This document shows, piece after piece, positions 21,401 to 35,500 of a stretch of 64,000 nt of DNA. The notes below the pieces were generated by a model that searched no databases, had not been told where the DNA came from, and worked only from the letters and a program-made list of their open reading frames with translations. Each line of letters begins with the position of its first letter. Position 1 is the stretch's first letter. The stretch lies in contig NW_024881295.1 in NCBI RefSeq assembly GCF_018691265.1, positions 18,585,904-18,649,903 of the forward strand, given 5' to 3'. Made by a program: the position numbers and the translations under genes. This stretch comes from Tyto alba. Taxonomy: Eukaryota > Chordata > Aves > Strigiformes > Tytonidae.

Positions 21401-24400
21401 AAAGAACGTAGACAGCAAGGGACCTCGAACAATGCAAGGTCTCTTAGCGTGCCCACTGTGACCAGTTAAATTCCGGTAGCAGCTTGCTGTGAGTTAATCA
21501 ATATGTAACAGCATGCTGCCTGGAAACAGTGACCATTAGCAGAGCCACAGCCTCACTTCTTGTTTGAATTTCATTTTGTTTTGCTTGTCATTAATAATGA
21601 CTGAGGCTACTGGGGCTCCTGAGGGTGTAGTTCAATGTGCTCTTCTTTCACCAAGACAACCCTGTATCTCCCTTTGTCATTCTTGCCCTCTGGCTCTCAG
21701 TTGTGCAACTGCTTATGCTGTCACACCAGGGTAGAAAACAGACCTCACTTAAAAATAACCGAGAAGGGGGTGTATGCTATCTGTAACCCAGATTAGTTAC
21801 ATGATCAGGTTAACAATACGTTTCTGTAAACTGTTCTACCTGTATTGCCAAAAAGTCAGCGCGAGGATAGTTACGCCTGCTGAGGAAAGATGAGGATGGG
21901 ATGAACTGCTTAAACAGGTACTGATGTTAAAAGAGATGCTCATCAAATTATGGCAGGATTGCTTCCTCTAAGAGGAAATGAATTGTGTGCATTATCCTAC
22001 AGAAAACATAAGCAGCTGAAATCATCTTAGGGGAAATTAGGGCTATTGTTGGAGCTTTGGCAGCGTGCAAAGAAACATGTAGATGAACCTTTTTTTTTTT
22101 TTTTTTTCCAGGGACCTGTATCGCCAGTTGCTCTCAGTAACTGTGTTTTATTCTTATGAGCCAGTACAGATAAACATGTGATTTGTCTTCTTACAATAGC
22201 CAACCCTTAAACAATGATAGTCAGCTTTAAACACGAGGGGCTCACATACTCCTAAAATAAATCTAAATAGAGTTCACTTTGTTTTCTCCCAACAGTTAAC
22301 TTATTTTCTTACTTTAATGCTTTCATCTAAGAAATCTAAGAAATCTGTCTCTGATCTGAGGGATTCTGACTGAATCAGTCATCTGGGCTGAACTCCTCAG
22401 AGATAACTGGAAGTTGCAACTGGATTTTATGTCATGGAAAAGTTAATTTTCTGTAGATTTTCTAGAAAACATTGGATTAGTACCAAATCTAAAATGACTG
22501 TTTGAGGTGCTAATGGGTGAGTCAGGCATTATTGTGAAATACTTCCTGTCTAAGGCTCAAGAACGTAAAATTAGGACTCACTGAAGAGATTATAATCTAA
22601 AGGTCCACATCTGTTTGGAATTAGGCCTTTTGTAATGGATTGAAAAAAATAGTTTGCTACCATCTTTTCACCTTCCTTTAAGTGAAATCTTTTTCCTTCC
22701 CTTCTCTATTGCCTTGAGGATTTTCTTTCTAAGGGGTGTGCATGCAGTCTGTATGCACAACAGCAGTCAGACTGAACACCTGGCTTTACTGAAAGTGCAA
22801 CTAGGAGCAAAACAATGGTGGCGAAAATAAGATTTGGCATAAAATAGTAATTTGTGAACATTCATCACGGTAAAATGAGGAGCATTCTCAAAGTCAGATG
22901 GATAGAGTAAATTTGCACCTGGGCAACTTTTATCTGCCTTATGCAATTGGCAGTTCGAGGAAAATACATGCACGATCATGTGTTTTTCTGACTGCATTGA
23001 GGGCTTCTAGAAAAAGAGCTTTATTCTTGAACAACCTCTGAATTTTTCAAATGAGCATTAAAATGTTCATTCTTCAGCACCTCATTTTCTCTCATGGTTT
23101 TGCAGTGGTGTTTTGTTCCACATATGGACCATGGGAATAAAATCTGATTCACTGCTTGTTCATGCATCCCTCATGGCTCTGCTGCATTATAAGGCTTTGC
23201 TGCACAGTTGCCTTTCCCATGGATTTCTCTTCCATAGCTGTGTGATACCTGAGGGGTAATGTTTAATTCAATAAAATTCTGTACCATACATTTTTTCTTT
23301 GGGATGATTTTAATTTATAATGGCAGAGACTGAAAAGCATGCATTCATTTCTGCTGCACTGTCTTACATTTGTGGCATGACTTTCATAGCCCTCTTCTTT
23401 CCTCATTTCCTTGTGAACTCAACAACGCTATTTTATGGTGGAGCAGAGAGGGTATTTTCCTAATTTAGAGGAATTGATATGGCATGTAGAAACATGAATG
23501 TGCCCTTTGTCCCTTTACCCGCTTGCATCACTAGCAGCAGATCATTATGAGGAGAAACCAGCAATTTTCCATACTGTAATGTGAAAACAGACCAGCTACA
23601 GATGGAAGTAGTTAGGACTTGTCAGAAGGTGAAAAATGCACCTCAGCAAGGGCAGGTGCCTAAAGCTGAAGTAAGGAGGTAGAAAGTAAACTAGATTGCA
23701 GGTTAGTGTTTTAACTGGGACTCTACTTCTCGGAGGGGGATAGTACTAAAAATAATTTCAGGGATTATAATACTTGTGTTTATGAATTTCTGTCACAATC
23801 CAAGTTTAATTAACTTAATAGTTAAAAGAAAAAGCAGGCCACTGTCCTGAATCTATGGTTTTGGGACAGACCTATGAAAACTATTAACACCAAGAGGCTT
23901 TCACTAAGACTGAAATTGGTCCGCTCCTGTTTTCTACATCTCTCTTGTGGTTCCTGTCTCACTGTCTGCAGCCCGTCATTTTCTGCCTCTCATCCTTGTA
24001 CAGCATTTGTCTCCTGTCCATAACGGTTTACATACTGTTATATCTTCTTTTTTCCATTCTTTGCCCTACTTCTTAATTAGTGTTGATTTGCTGCTCCGTA
24101 AGACATAGAGCTGAATTTTTTATATTAAAGACCCTTTTTATCTTTGTCTGACTGTAAGAAATCAAGAAATCTGGCCATTTAAGGCAGACTAGACCTTGCA
24201 TACCATGCTCAGACGTTGCAATGACGTGAGGGAATCCTAGAAATACTTAGAAATATTGCTTTAACACGGGCTGAAAGTGAAACAGCAGAGGATTTCTCAG
24301 CTCTGCTTTATAGCAGGCTCACCATTAAAATCAGCCTTGGAAAGATCACTTTTAAGGCAGCTTTAAAATTGGTTTGTCGGAAGGAGTACAAAGGAAGAGG

Positions 24401-24822
24401 ATACGTTTTCATAAGGATTTTCAAAAATCAACCCTTTTTTTTTTTTTTAATTATTGTATGGTTTCTGAGGCTGTTATTTATTTAACCCCAGACAGGAAAG
24501 TTGATGCCCAGTGAAGTTAGATAGTCCTTGTGATTAGTGCTGGCAGTGGGGCCCATTATCCACACAGTCATGCCATACCCTCTCCATCACCCTCACTCCC
24601 CTGAATCACACTTAATTTGCCTCTGTGCTGTACAGCTGTGTTAAATCCATCTACACAGCAAGCAGTTTTCCAGTGCTAGCAGCAGTATATATAACACTGT
24701 GCTTAACCAAGAAGCATTAAAGACATCCTCAGTTACCAGAGTTAGTCACCTTTCACTTCAGTCAATAGACTTTTGGGGACATTTCAAATAAATTATAGGA
24801 ACTTCATCTCTCCTTCCTGTTC

Positions 24823-24846
24823 TTTTTTTTTTTTTTTTTTTTTTTT
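24823..24846 (+). repeat. Poly-T tract (T24)
   Basis: Uninterrupted homopolymer in AT-rich intronic DNA, with no retroposed body recognised beside it. Confidence 0.85.
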
Positions 24847-25153
24847 GTCTGTGTTTATTTTTAATTTCGTGATCTCTCAAAGCTCACAGGTTTCACACTG
24901 TTAGCAGGGGCAATGCCGTGCATTCAGTATGCACTCCGGGAATTTTATCCCCACCAAACAGCCTTTCCTTGGTTCCCCTACTCACTCTGGATGGATTTAC
25001 ATGTCAGTGTACTGAGAATGAACTGTGAGGTGCTGTTTATCATCACTGACTAATGGCTACATCCAGGGAGGGAAGCTGGAAGTTGTTAACAGTTGCAATT
25101 TTGACTTGTGTTTTGGTTACTTAGAGGAGTAACCAGCTCCTAGTAGTTATAAA

Positions 25154-25189
25154 GCTACTAAAGTATAGAAAGCTTCTAAAGTATAGAAA
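25154..25189 (+). repeat. 18-bp tandem duplication
   Basis: Two adjacent copies of GCTACTAAAGTATAGAAA, differing by one base (A to T at position 4). It looks like a small local duplication. Confidence 0.9.
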
Positions 25190-27746
25190 GACAGAAAAAG
25201 ATCAGCAAGCCTCAGTATAAGGATAGGAATTTGGGTCAGGCAAAGGGAACAGGTGGCTTGGTGAAATAATTCATTTATAAAAGCTTGGCTGTTGGCCAAA
25301 CTTGAACACAGCATGATTTGGATTTAGGCTTGCTCGGGACTGGAGTCTTGTCTACTCACATCTACAAGGCAAGATGCAGGATGCTAAACTGCACTGAATC
25401 CTGGCCCCATATTTCCAGCAAGACAGAGTTCTCAACCTTTTGGCATTCAAGTTTTAAAAGAGCTAGAGCATTTGGTGTGGAGGTACATGGGGAGTTCACA
25501 ACTGGGTTGAACTGTCTATGTAGGCATAGCCTCTAGTTGTCAGTTTGATGGCCAATCCAGGGCACTTAAAAACTACTGTCCAACTTGAATTGGTGATTCT
25601 TTTTATTAAATATGTTCTCTCAATAGCTTGTAGTTTGTATAATTCATAGTATTAATAAAGACAAGTTGCAGTTTTTATAGGTGGGTGGGAAAAGTTTTTC
25701 TCATACCCTGAATACCTCACAGTTTTTACAAAGCATTAGAAGGTTGCACTGTTCTGGATGATTCCAGATGTCTGCACAACAATGGCAAACATGCAGAGAT
25801 TGTCCAAGTTTAGTTGAGGGGCACATCTGCATTCAGTCCTTTCCTCCTTTGATAACTGCATGTAATTCCCACTTACAAACAGTTAGGAAAGGTTTTATTT
25901 AAGCATCTCACATGAAGAATGCTCTAACAATATACCCTATACTCAGGATTGAGCCTCAGGGTCGTTTATAGCTGGTGTGACATGAAGACCAATGTTGAAG
26001 TCCTGGCTATATGGGTAAGTTAAAGATAAAACAGGGCAATGATTTAATTGTTGAGTCTGTGCCCACCACCTGCTGGCAAACAGCACTGTCATCAAGATGT
26101 AAGTGATAAACTGTGTTATAAACTGAGAATTCAGATTTCTTCCCACAAAAGAAGGGAGAACTGGCATAGCTATAATTGCTGGGTCTCAAACATGTGATCT
26201 TATTCTTGCAGCTTAATGAATTGTCATAAATCTGCTGAGCTTCAGTAACTGATCATGTGCATGCACTTGTCTAGCCCTAAATGTCTAAGGGCAAGGTAAT
26301 AAAAAAAACCCCAGCAAACACAAAGCCCAGCAGAAACCTGAAGGAAAGAATTTTCAGCTGACATGTATCTTCCATCTGCAGTAAGCTAAAAATGTGCGCT
26401 AGATCAATTACTAATCCATAAAATCTCAGTCATTAATCAGGGCCCTTCATGACAAATTTTTAAGTAAAATGTAAGGATGTGGTAACAAGGACACCTCTGT
26501 GAAATAGAATGCATGACACATAATAACTGTATATAAGAGAAACAGTAGTTAGATGCAATATAACTGTCTACGTATACCAATATGGGAGTTGGAGGCATGT
26601 GCTGTCTGTTAGGAATGCATTAATTTGGGCATTAGGTAATTCCATTTCTTGGGCATTAGGTAAGATTTTATTTTTTCTGCCAGTTAAGGGCTGATGGTTG
26701 CCATCTGATAATGAAACTTTCATTTAAGATGCTGTAAGCTCAGCTATGTAAAAATAGTACCAAATCTGGAACAACACAGTTGAGTGATAACAATTTTTTC
26801 CAAATGTGCTGAATTTGAAGTTACAATGATGCTATATATTCTTAGATGCCTACTATTCCTAAAATAAACTCCATATTAAAGTGGTAGAACTGAATTACCA
26901 AATTCAGATACCTGGAAATTTGAAGCCTAAAGCTTGTATTTTAGTTATCATGGACAACACTGGGTTTGCTTTATCAAGCAGGCTGCGCAACCTTGTATTG
27001 AAACCTATATCACAGTTGTCTGGGTGGCTATATGTCAATTTTGGGATACACATTTAGGCTCTTGGCTTTAAACATTTTTGCTGTAATCTGTTTAACATTG
27101 CTTCATGATTTGTGATTTCAAGTATTTTCTGTCTCCTTGCTTGTGGAGACATATATATTCAAGAACAGAAAATGCAGTGACGCCTTGAGCATAGCTTTAG
27201 CACTTGGTGTTTGAAAAGTACTTTACTCGCTCTTCCTTGGGTTATGGTTAGAGACATTCAGAGTCATGCATGTGTTTTATGACTCTTGAATTTGCTTTTG
27301 TAGCAGATTAGACTGACAAGAACACACTTAAATCTAAAATGAGCATATACGCCTTGTTTGGGTATAAATAACCCTTTCCTTGGATATAACAGGAAGGGTT
27401 GCAGTTAAAGACCATGCTGTGTATGCTTATTATTATGTGAAGATCCTTTACTTGCAAGATTCTTCTTGAAATGTGGTTTCTTTTCCTGTGAGAACTTGAA
27501 TTAGGCACCCACAGCTGAAGCTGAGCTGGGTACCTGCAGTTGCTGCTTTCTTGCTGTTACCCAAGGATCTGCTTGTTAATTGTTCCTCTCTGAAGAATTC
27601 GGTTTGGAAAAGGGGATCCTGAATTCTGCCCCAAATCCCCATGGCAGAGACTCTTCTCCTGCCAGGTTCCTCAGCTCAGCTGTTCCCTTAGGAAAGCTCT
27701 CTGGTTAAGAGTGAGAGGCCTCTATTTAAAGACTTTTATCAGTTTG

Positions 27747-27772
<26 letters not shown>
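27747..27772 (+). repeat. Poly-T tract (T26)
   Basis: Uninterrupted homopolymer in intron 1, preceded by GTTTG and followed by AAATC. Homopolymer length is likely variable and error-prone. Confidence 0.85.
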
Positions 27773-27778
<6 letters not shown>

Positions 27779-28966
27779 GAAAGTAATCTACCACTTGAAA
27801 AGGAGTCCAAAATCTGATAAGCAGCATTTTTAGGAGCTTGCAGTCCAATGCTTTGTGCTGTCTGTGGAGAAAGGAATTGCAGCTTTGCAAGTGGCAGCAT
27901 TACGAATAGTCAAGCACTTCCCAGAGCACTGGCACTGGATGGAGGTGGGGGAAAAGCCAGAGGGAGTGAGTCAGCACGACCTTGGCTGCTGCCAGAGGGA
28001 TGGGTACCACATCCAGCCTCAACGGTCATTGGCGTTGGTCGGGGTCTATAGTGGGAAGATCCTCTAGTGAAATAAAATTCACGAGAGTAACCACCGCTGG
28101 TTATGTGTCTGACAGGTGTCACGTGTGTATAGCAGTAACGAAAGGATCAGCATAAAACAGTTTGTAGTTTTTAAAAAGTAATTTTGTTAGTAAACAGGTC
28201 TAGTTCTTTGTTACCCTGTGAAAGAACAGGCCACACCCCATTAAAGTGGGAATATTCTGAAAAATCAAAATACTTCTTTCATGAGCTGCTGTTTTGCCCA
28301 CTAGGTCTCAGCAAGATGAGATAAGTGGATATTTATTGCATGACAGTAGTACCTGGGGATTCTGTGCACAATAAGTTTCAGGCATGTAAACAAAAGGTTA
28401 GAGATTTTACAGTAGAAATAGACAACCTTGCCAGGAATTTGCCATTAAGGAATAATGTGTGGAATTTACAGATGAGTAATGGAGGCCCAGCAGCTGTGGA
28501 GGGATAGGCTGTTCAGCCATAATTTCATAGGAAACCTGTGGCTAAATCACAGATAAACCACAGATTTTTCTCCGATCTAGTCCAATCATTTATTTTCCAA
28601 AGATCCTTTCATTTTAAAAAGCCAGTCAATCAGAAAGCCAAAGCAATCAACTGCCCTGTACTCACCGACCAGCGTGTGCTGGCAGTACCTCCCACTGGTG
28701 CCAGTGTAACCAGTAAGGCCATTTAGGAATGGTGTTGCTGGTCATTTTGCTACTGTAACACAATCAAAATTTAAGGAAAAATGAAGATGAAGAACGTACA
28801 GAAACCTCTCTGGTTTCTTAATTCATTATTTGGCGGTGTTTCAGCGGCGAAGCCCTTGTCATTAGAGTCCATCAGTAGCTCTTCTCCTGCGTCCTGCCCT
28901 ATGTGGAACTGCCCCTTTTGCCTTACTGGCCCTTTGTGATCGCTCTCCCACGTACTCTTGTGATCC

Positions 28967-29022
28967 CAGAGCACATGGGCGGTACCTGGGATGCCAGAGC
29001 ACATGGACAGTACCTGGGATGC
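28967..29022 (+). repeat. 28-bp tandem duplication
   Basis: Two adjacent 28-bp copies starting CAGAGCACATGG and ending TACCTGGGATGC, differing at two positions in the middle. The next bases, CAG, begin a third copy that then diverges. Each copy contains a GGTACC-like word in an otherwise GC-moderate segment. Confidence 0.9.
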
Positions 29023-30854
29023 CAGGTTACATCGCCGCCTCTCACTTTCTGCTCTGCCCTCTCCCCCTCTGGAAGCGGACCGCTCCTGGCTGCCATCCCA
29101 GTATTTCTAACAGCCTTCCCACTCCTTCCCACTTAGACCTTTCTGAACCATGACTCTTCTCTGCGTGACTGAGATTTCCACATCAGCATTTACTAATCCC
29201 TACAGCTGGTTGAAACGCCTCATTTTTCTTTGCCCTTTCCCCACATGTAGTTGTTCATTGGGGGGGGGGAGACCAAATTCCAGCCGCCTCTCCCTGCGAA
29301 GAATGCATCTTGCCTCTCCTTGCCCACCATCTCTGGGGAGCCTCAGCCCACAAAGTACCCCTTGTTCCTCTTGCTGCATGGGGAAAAGTTAAATGACACT
29401 CTTCACTGTATCAGTCTCCAGCATGTGGGATGCCTTTTATAATAAGTATATGTGGGAAATCTTCATTTAAATCTGTGAGGCGTGACTTTTGCAGTTCTTT
29501 GGGAGCTCAGGCTGGCTAAAATCTCACAGGGTACGTTGAGCACTAAATCAGGCTTCTTGCGGAGCTGGCAATGGTTTATGTGGGGTTTGGACAGGGAGTC
29601 TGTAGAGAGTGAGCTCTGCGGGGCAAGGCCTGCCCTCGCCCTCCTCCTTGTATTGAATGTAACACAGTGAGCCTCTATTCTTGGCTGGGACAATTAGATT
29701 CTATGACAATATGAGTAATTAATAATAATAATGGGGCCTCTTCTGTGGACGGGCTGTTAGAAATAATTTCCTTCTGCCAGTTGCTTCTTGAGAATGTGGT
29801 TTTGAACTTTGAGATCCCGAAAGAGATAATCGAAACACAAGCAGCTGTCACAAACCTTTAGCTTTGTTTGTGTAGGCAGTGGTGGAAATTCCCAAAACTA
29901 AATTGTTGGATGGCTCACTGGTTTGTGCATCTTTTGTTGCAGCATCGAGCTCTTATGCAATGGACCCTTGTTTGATTAAAGACCCTTCTCACTAAGAGTG
30001 GGTTTCAACTGTTTCAAATTTTAGTAAGGGGAAAAGAAGCAAAATCATGCAAAACCAGCCACTGATCCCCTGTTGCTCTGCACCTGATTCACTTATGATG
30101 CACACAGAATTAGCTGTGCTGTGCCCTGCCAACGCACTGCTGTCAGGGTGATCCAGCTGCTGCAGCTGCAAGAGGTAGGTTCTTGTTTCCAGATGTAGTT
30201 GATGAGATGGTGGTGGCTCTGAATCCTTCCTTCACCCACGTGGCAGCTTGAGCCTAAAGGCAGGATAAAGCATTTGGTTCCTTTGGCACGTCACAGTCCT
30301 TCAACAGCTGTTCTTCACCCTCTTTGCAGGAGGGGTGGCATCTGGCCCACAGGTTGCCATTTAGATGAGCCTAGTGAGTGGTGGCAGTACCATGTGAGGC
30401 ACGATGTAACATGGGTCCTCCTGTCCACATGGTTCATCCAGGTCTGAATCTCCTTCTGTCCATCATCTTCTCCTTATGTAAGGGAAGCTGAGCTGTAGAG
30501 GCCTTCAGAGACCTCTTCCACAACCTTCTTTGTAGCCTTTGTCAGGACTCTGCCAAAGAAGGCATTAATGAGTCTGAAATTTAAAGTTATGTATTCAAAA
30601 GATACTTTATTCCGCCGATTTTTCTCCTACTACTAAAAACCTTATTCCTTCAGTGAATGTAAACCCGACTTTTTCAGGAAGCTGACAGCTGGTGACATGA
30701 TGGTGAAGATGGGTATGACTGAGGATGTCACATTGTAATTCAGGGTTTTAGAGTACTGGGATCCCAGTAAGCAATGCAGGAATGCAAGTGTCCTTGGTAG
30801 ATTGTTGCTGATGACAAGGATAGCAATTTCTGAATTATTTTTTTTTCAATCCCT

Positions 30855-30858
<4 letters not shown>
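29023..30858. other. Intronic sequence with no recognised exon
   Basis: Non-coding stretch with a G9 run near 29261-29269. The many overlapping short ORFs around 28900-29700 are below 81 codons and match nothing I know. Confidence 0.55.

Positions 30859-30894
<36 letters not shown>
30859..30894 (+). repeat. Poly-T tract (T36), the longest homopolymer in the window
   Basis: 36 uninterrupted T residues following a shorter T run (30839-30846). On the minus strand this could be the poly-A tail of an old retroposed copy, but the sequence to its right (the possible body on the minus strand) is not recognisable as a gene or SINE. Confidence 0.85.
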
Positions 30895-30896
<2 letters not shown>

Positions 30897-32479
30897 TCTG
30901 GTAACCATAGTAATTACACTACAATTTTGTGGTTTTAACCTATACATGACCAAAACCTCTTCTGGTGACCAGTTTGTTATTATAAAGATCATGTTGTGGC
31001 CTGTAGCCAAAGGCACTGGTACCAATACAGAATGTGATTTTTATCTGTTCTCATAAGGTATGCAGAGCCAGGTACGGCAAGTATTTTTCATGTTTTTTTA
31101 AAACAAAAATATTGGGTTCCATGACAACATTGTGAATTATGGTCTGAATTCTCTGCTGCCACACCTCTCCTGAAATCAAGAGAACTATGTTAGCAAAGAA
31201 TTTGGTCCTTTGTAGTGTTAAGTCACACAGCTCTAATAGCGACTGTCATGATGATTCCCAGAACTATAAGGTGTTTTGATGGGAGGACTTAGCAGCAGAC
31301 TGGAAGCACTGGTGACGTGGGCAGTACTCTGCCTTCTGAGTCAGAAATGAACTGGTGACCCAGCAGTGCAGTTTGTACTTTGGTTTTTGTGTTGTTCTTA
31401 TGAGATGTAAACCCATCTGTTTTCATAAAATTATTGTGTATTACTTTTTCAAAAGGAAAATTAGTATTCTTGTTGCTTTTTTATAAATTTGTTATCAAGA
31501 TACCCCTGGCTGTTTTTTACAGAGCTGGTAGGAGAGATTAATCACCTTTGCAATCTTTACCCTTCAGTCAAATTTGGTCATAATTAGCCAACAGATTCCG
31601 AGTTGTTAGAAAAGGTGGGACTTTAAGAGCCCATAGGAATCAGGCTAAGACTTGCTGCTTGTTGTTCGCCCTGGATAGTTAGGTCTAAATTTGTGTTACT
31701 GAACTTTGGTCACCCTCCATACTGAAATGGATCCTCATGAGGTTTAAAGCCAGATTCCTTTCTCATTTTCAGGCTTGTGGTCTGTTTGCAGAAGGGAGAT
31801 TTTCTTCTGTGATAGTTGTGGGAAGGCTTTTGCCTCAGTGCATGTAGCATGGAAAGGGCAGCAGTACAAGTGTCAGCTTTTACAAACCGGGCAGCTTCTT
31901 ACACCGGAACAGATAAGAGCAGAATCTGGTCCTCATGGCTAATCTAGAAGTTGTGCCTTTTTGAAAATGTTAGCTGAAGCATTCAGCTCGTACATTTTGA
32001 AAATCCCTCCAAGTGAACAAGCGGTCTGCCAGCCAAATTCCTAACTCTGATGTAAGGAGGAGACGTAGGCACATCAGTCCCCAAGTTAATCACCTGTTAG
32101 TATGTTATAGCACATCTTGCAGAATCTGTCCAGCATAACTTGAACTAAGGGACCACCAGAAACACTGTATAGATAGTCTTTTTCTCTAATACTTATGTTA
32201 AGAGTTATGCAAATACTAAAGAAATCTAATTTTAAGTTCTGCAAGCTGGGGGCAGGGAGCTAAGAAACTTCTATGTTATGTAGTTCATGAAAGATTATTT
32301 TACAGGTTATACCTGAAACTCATTGACTGTAGAAGCAAACAGGGATAAAATATGCACCTCAGAGATCCACTTTACCCCCAAAAGTCTCAAATAGGTAAGG
32401 TTCCTTTAAGTCTTCTAGAAACAAGGCCTTTTAAAGCAACATTAAGTTAGTGAAGAAGTGTAGGGTCCTGGGCTTTAGG
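30895..32479. other. Intronic sequence with no recognised exon
   Basis: I see no gene, RNA or clear repeat in this stretch; base composition is ordinary for a vertebrate intron. Confidence 0.5.
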
Positions 32480-32545
32480 TGGCCATACTTGAGCAGGGGT
32501 TGGACCAGGTGACTTCCAGAGGTCCTTCCCCCTCAACCACGCTTG
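32480..32545 (+). mobile_element. CR1 LINE 3'-end remnant
   Basis: 'gagcaggggttggaccaggt' followed by 'gacttccagaggtccttccc' and 'cctcaacca' matches the last part of CR1 elements ('ggttggactagatgatctcc', 'agaggtcccttccaacctca'). The terminal ATTCTGTGA repeats are decayed. Only a short piece is recognisable; it may start upstream of 32480. Confidence 0.7.
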
Positions 32546-35500
32546 AGTCTGAATCAAGGAGTTCTTGAAACTGGCTTCAAAACTTCAGGTGTATATGTGA
32601 AATTCATGGAAGATCTTTGCTTTTCCATCTGAACTCCCTCATCACTTTCATAAAGATGAAATAAAGGAAATTAAAGCAAGAGATCAGATTTATAAAAGGA
32701 GCATCTTACCAGAGAAGGCTGCACATTGGCTTGTCCCAGTAGAATGCCCTTTAAAAACCTGTGGAAAACCTCCTGAACTAGCTGGAACTGGGATATAACT
32801 GTTAGATGAGCACAGCCCATTAATTTGATTTTGTTTGCATGATCTCATTGATAAAGATTTGTTTAACTGTATCTTTAACAAAGTGTGCTGGGCTTGTTTT
32901 TTTCCTCTTAACTTTATCCAGTAATAAGTGTAATCTAAATATGAAATTTGTATATATGCAGGCCCTTGATCCCACAGGAACAGACAACATTAAGAGGGTA
33001 ATAGATACTCATGGAACAGCAGGACCCCTAAAATGTATATCCCCTCCACTGAGCTGCACAGGATCGTATCTGCCATGTCTGTAAACTGAGATCATCTGCG
33101 GGGTCTGTGAACCACGACTGCCAGGAGCAAAGGGAGAGAAAATGGAGAATGTTGGTTCTCTTTCCCTCAAAAGCAAACAACAACAAATAAACAGCAACTG
33201 CCCTGTCCTCTCTGTCTCTACGTATAGTGATTTATACAAGTAAATAAACATCAGCAAGAACTGGAATGAGATGACATCTCAAATGAATGTAAAAATCTTA
33301 CTGTTTGCAGCAATCACTGCTGTATTTGTGATCACAATAATTTTGGCTGTAATGTAGAAGTTAAACTTGCATCTGTAACTGGCTGAAGTGAAACAGCTTC
33401 TAAATTAAGATTAAAACAATTTAAAATAAATTGCAGTATTTGCTTTCAATTCCAATGGAAGCTTTTTTTATTTCCCAGGCTATGTCAATTTTGTCTACAT
33501 TTCTATGTCATTCAGAGTAGACAGGTTTTTACCTTCTTTATTACAGAGGTACAAAATAGTTCAAGAAAACATGGCAGGGGGAGGAAAGTTTTCAGTAATT
33601 GTTCACTTCAAATTAAAATATGATTTATATCTTCTGCCACAGATTTTTTTTTTTTCTTTTGGCTATAATTTCCTGATTTTGGCTATAATTACATAAAAAA
33701 TTTCTAAAATATTTCTTCTTCCTGTCTGGAAGTATTTTTAGTGACTTGTGCATAAAAGTGGACTGCATTGCAAGGTTTTATTTTTTATGATAGTCTTCAA
33801 AAGGTGTGCAGGTAATTGTGCTCTGTAATGTATGCAACAGAGGATGAGAAAGCAACAGAAAAATAGTTGTAATTTACATTTGGTAAATTGGACTCCCTCT
33901 ATCAACAGCAGAAAAAGCTGTGTTGTTTCTTATCTGCTAAAGTTCTCATCTGAAATAATCTCTTCAGTTATTGTAGGCTTTACAATATTGACATTTTAGT
34001 AAGGCATTTCTATGTAAATATTACATTTCTGCATAGTGATAGATACCTGTAGTAATTACCCTCGCTTAAAGAAGTCTTGCTCATAATTTATGAATGACAC
34101 AGACATTCCCACAAGTTCTGAATGTTGAAGTCTTTTATTATAGGCATACAGAGACAGTCACGAAGCAGCTCATTTTAAATTCATATGGATTCAGTATTGC
34201 ATAAAGCAACAGTTTTTAGTTCCAAACATGCAATGAGACGATCAGGGGAATATGCCTACATGCGTACATGAAATCTGGTGGTGGCCACTGCTGCATCACT
34301 GAATGCCTTACTGGAGGTAAAGTCATTTGTGTGCTGTTAGGGTCAGGTTCCTCTTCTTCTGGATGAAGTAATATCTAAAGAACTGTTGAATTTTGACAGT
34401 ATTTCATCTCGAGAGCACTTCAGAATAAGGGGCTGGTTCAACGCATTTGAAGAAAACCAGGCTGACCTAGTTTTTCTGCACGATTGGGGTTTACAGAAAT
34501 GAATTTATGGCAGTCCAAAGAGACCAGGTGTTCTCACTCTCCCCGAAATCCCAGCACAAGAGCACAGGGATAATTAAGCCTGCAGTCATGCACATTATTC
34601 CTGCTGTTGTTTTACCAGAATAAAGGATTACTGCCTTTACCTATTGATCTACCTTTCCTCATTCTTCACTGACCACTACTGATTGCTCACTGACCACTCC
34701 TTAATGCAGTTGGGGAAGAAGCATGTGAAAAGGAAAGTCTATAGTCCTTAATCACAGAGTTTTACTAATATTGTGTGGAAAAGAGAAATGTAGGGGATTC
34801 ATTTTTTTATGGGCTTGGCATAGCAACGGGATCTGGCGAGAAATAAAGTAGGTTGTAAAGGTGAAGGGAAAAGAGGTAGGTCTCAGAGGTGTCCTGTGGT
34901 TACAACAGAGATGCCATGTAGATCCTGATTAAAAAGCTATAGATTGATCCTAAGCAATATTCAAGGAGCTGTTTCCCTGCCTTAGTTTTCACACCAAAGT
35001 TGTTAACTCCTGCTTTGATCTGTATGTTTCCAGTGCTATGCAAAGGAAAGAGCAGCTGGTTTTGCAAGCTTTAGGCACTCTATTTGGTTCAGCTTTGTGT
35101 CCCTGAAGTTTGGGCCAAATCAATACAGGCCAGCTGGCAGCACAGGAGCTGTGAATAAGGGTGTGCTTTGGCTCAGGGGTTGTTATGTTTATTCTGGAGG
35201 GGGTTTGATACTTCAGGGAGTTTAAAACAAATAAATAAACAACCCTGCCATGTTTGCAGTAAAGAAATGAGATCGACTAACCCCCAACTGCCTGCTTTGT
35301 TCCTCTGCTGGACTTTAACCTCCCTGTGCAGAAGGAATGCTGCAACAGCAAGGAGCAGCACTCGGGAGCATTGGCTCCTATTACAGGTGAAATGGGTTTA
35401 CACTAATGGAGGGGGTTGTAAATGTTGTTGTCTCTTACAGGGAAGGTTGGTGGTGCTGCCTGCTTTTTAGTGCTGGTCTCCTGGGGCTTTTAAGAAGGTT

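Larger units (their letters stand above)
21401..28966. other. Intronic sequence with no recognised exon
   Basis: Long AT-rich non-coding stretch. It contains T runs (22090-22107, the T24 at 24823-24846 and the T26 at 27747-27772) and an 18-bp tandem pair at 25154-25189. A duplicated TTGGGCATTAGGTAA word occurs at 26625 and again about 25 bp later. Two weak MIR-like patches (about 24480-24600 and 28455-28550, both antisense) are too eroded to call. No ORF above 90 codons is present and none is recognisable. Confidence 0.55.

Noticed and set aside
24480..24600. Possible antisense MIR-like relic
   Set aside because: Only one block (around 'cagacaggaaagttgatgcc') resembles the SINE; too little to support a call without alignment.
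28440..28560. Possible antisense MIR-like relic ('acagatgagtaatggaggcc')
   Set aside because: The resemblance is limited to one block and the rest is too diverged to separate from chance.
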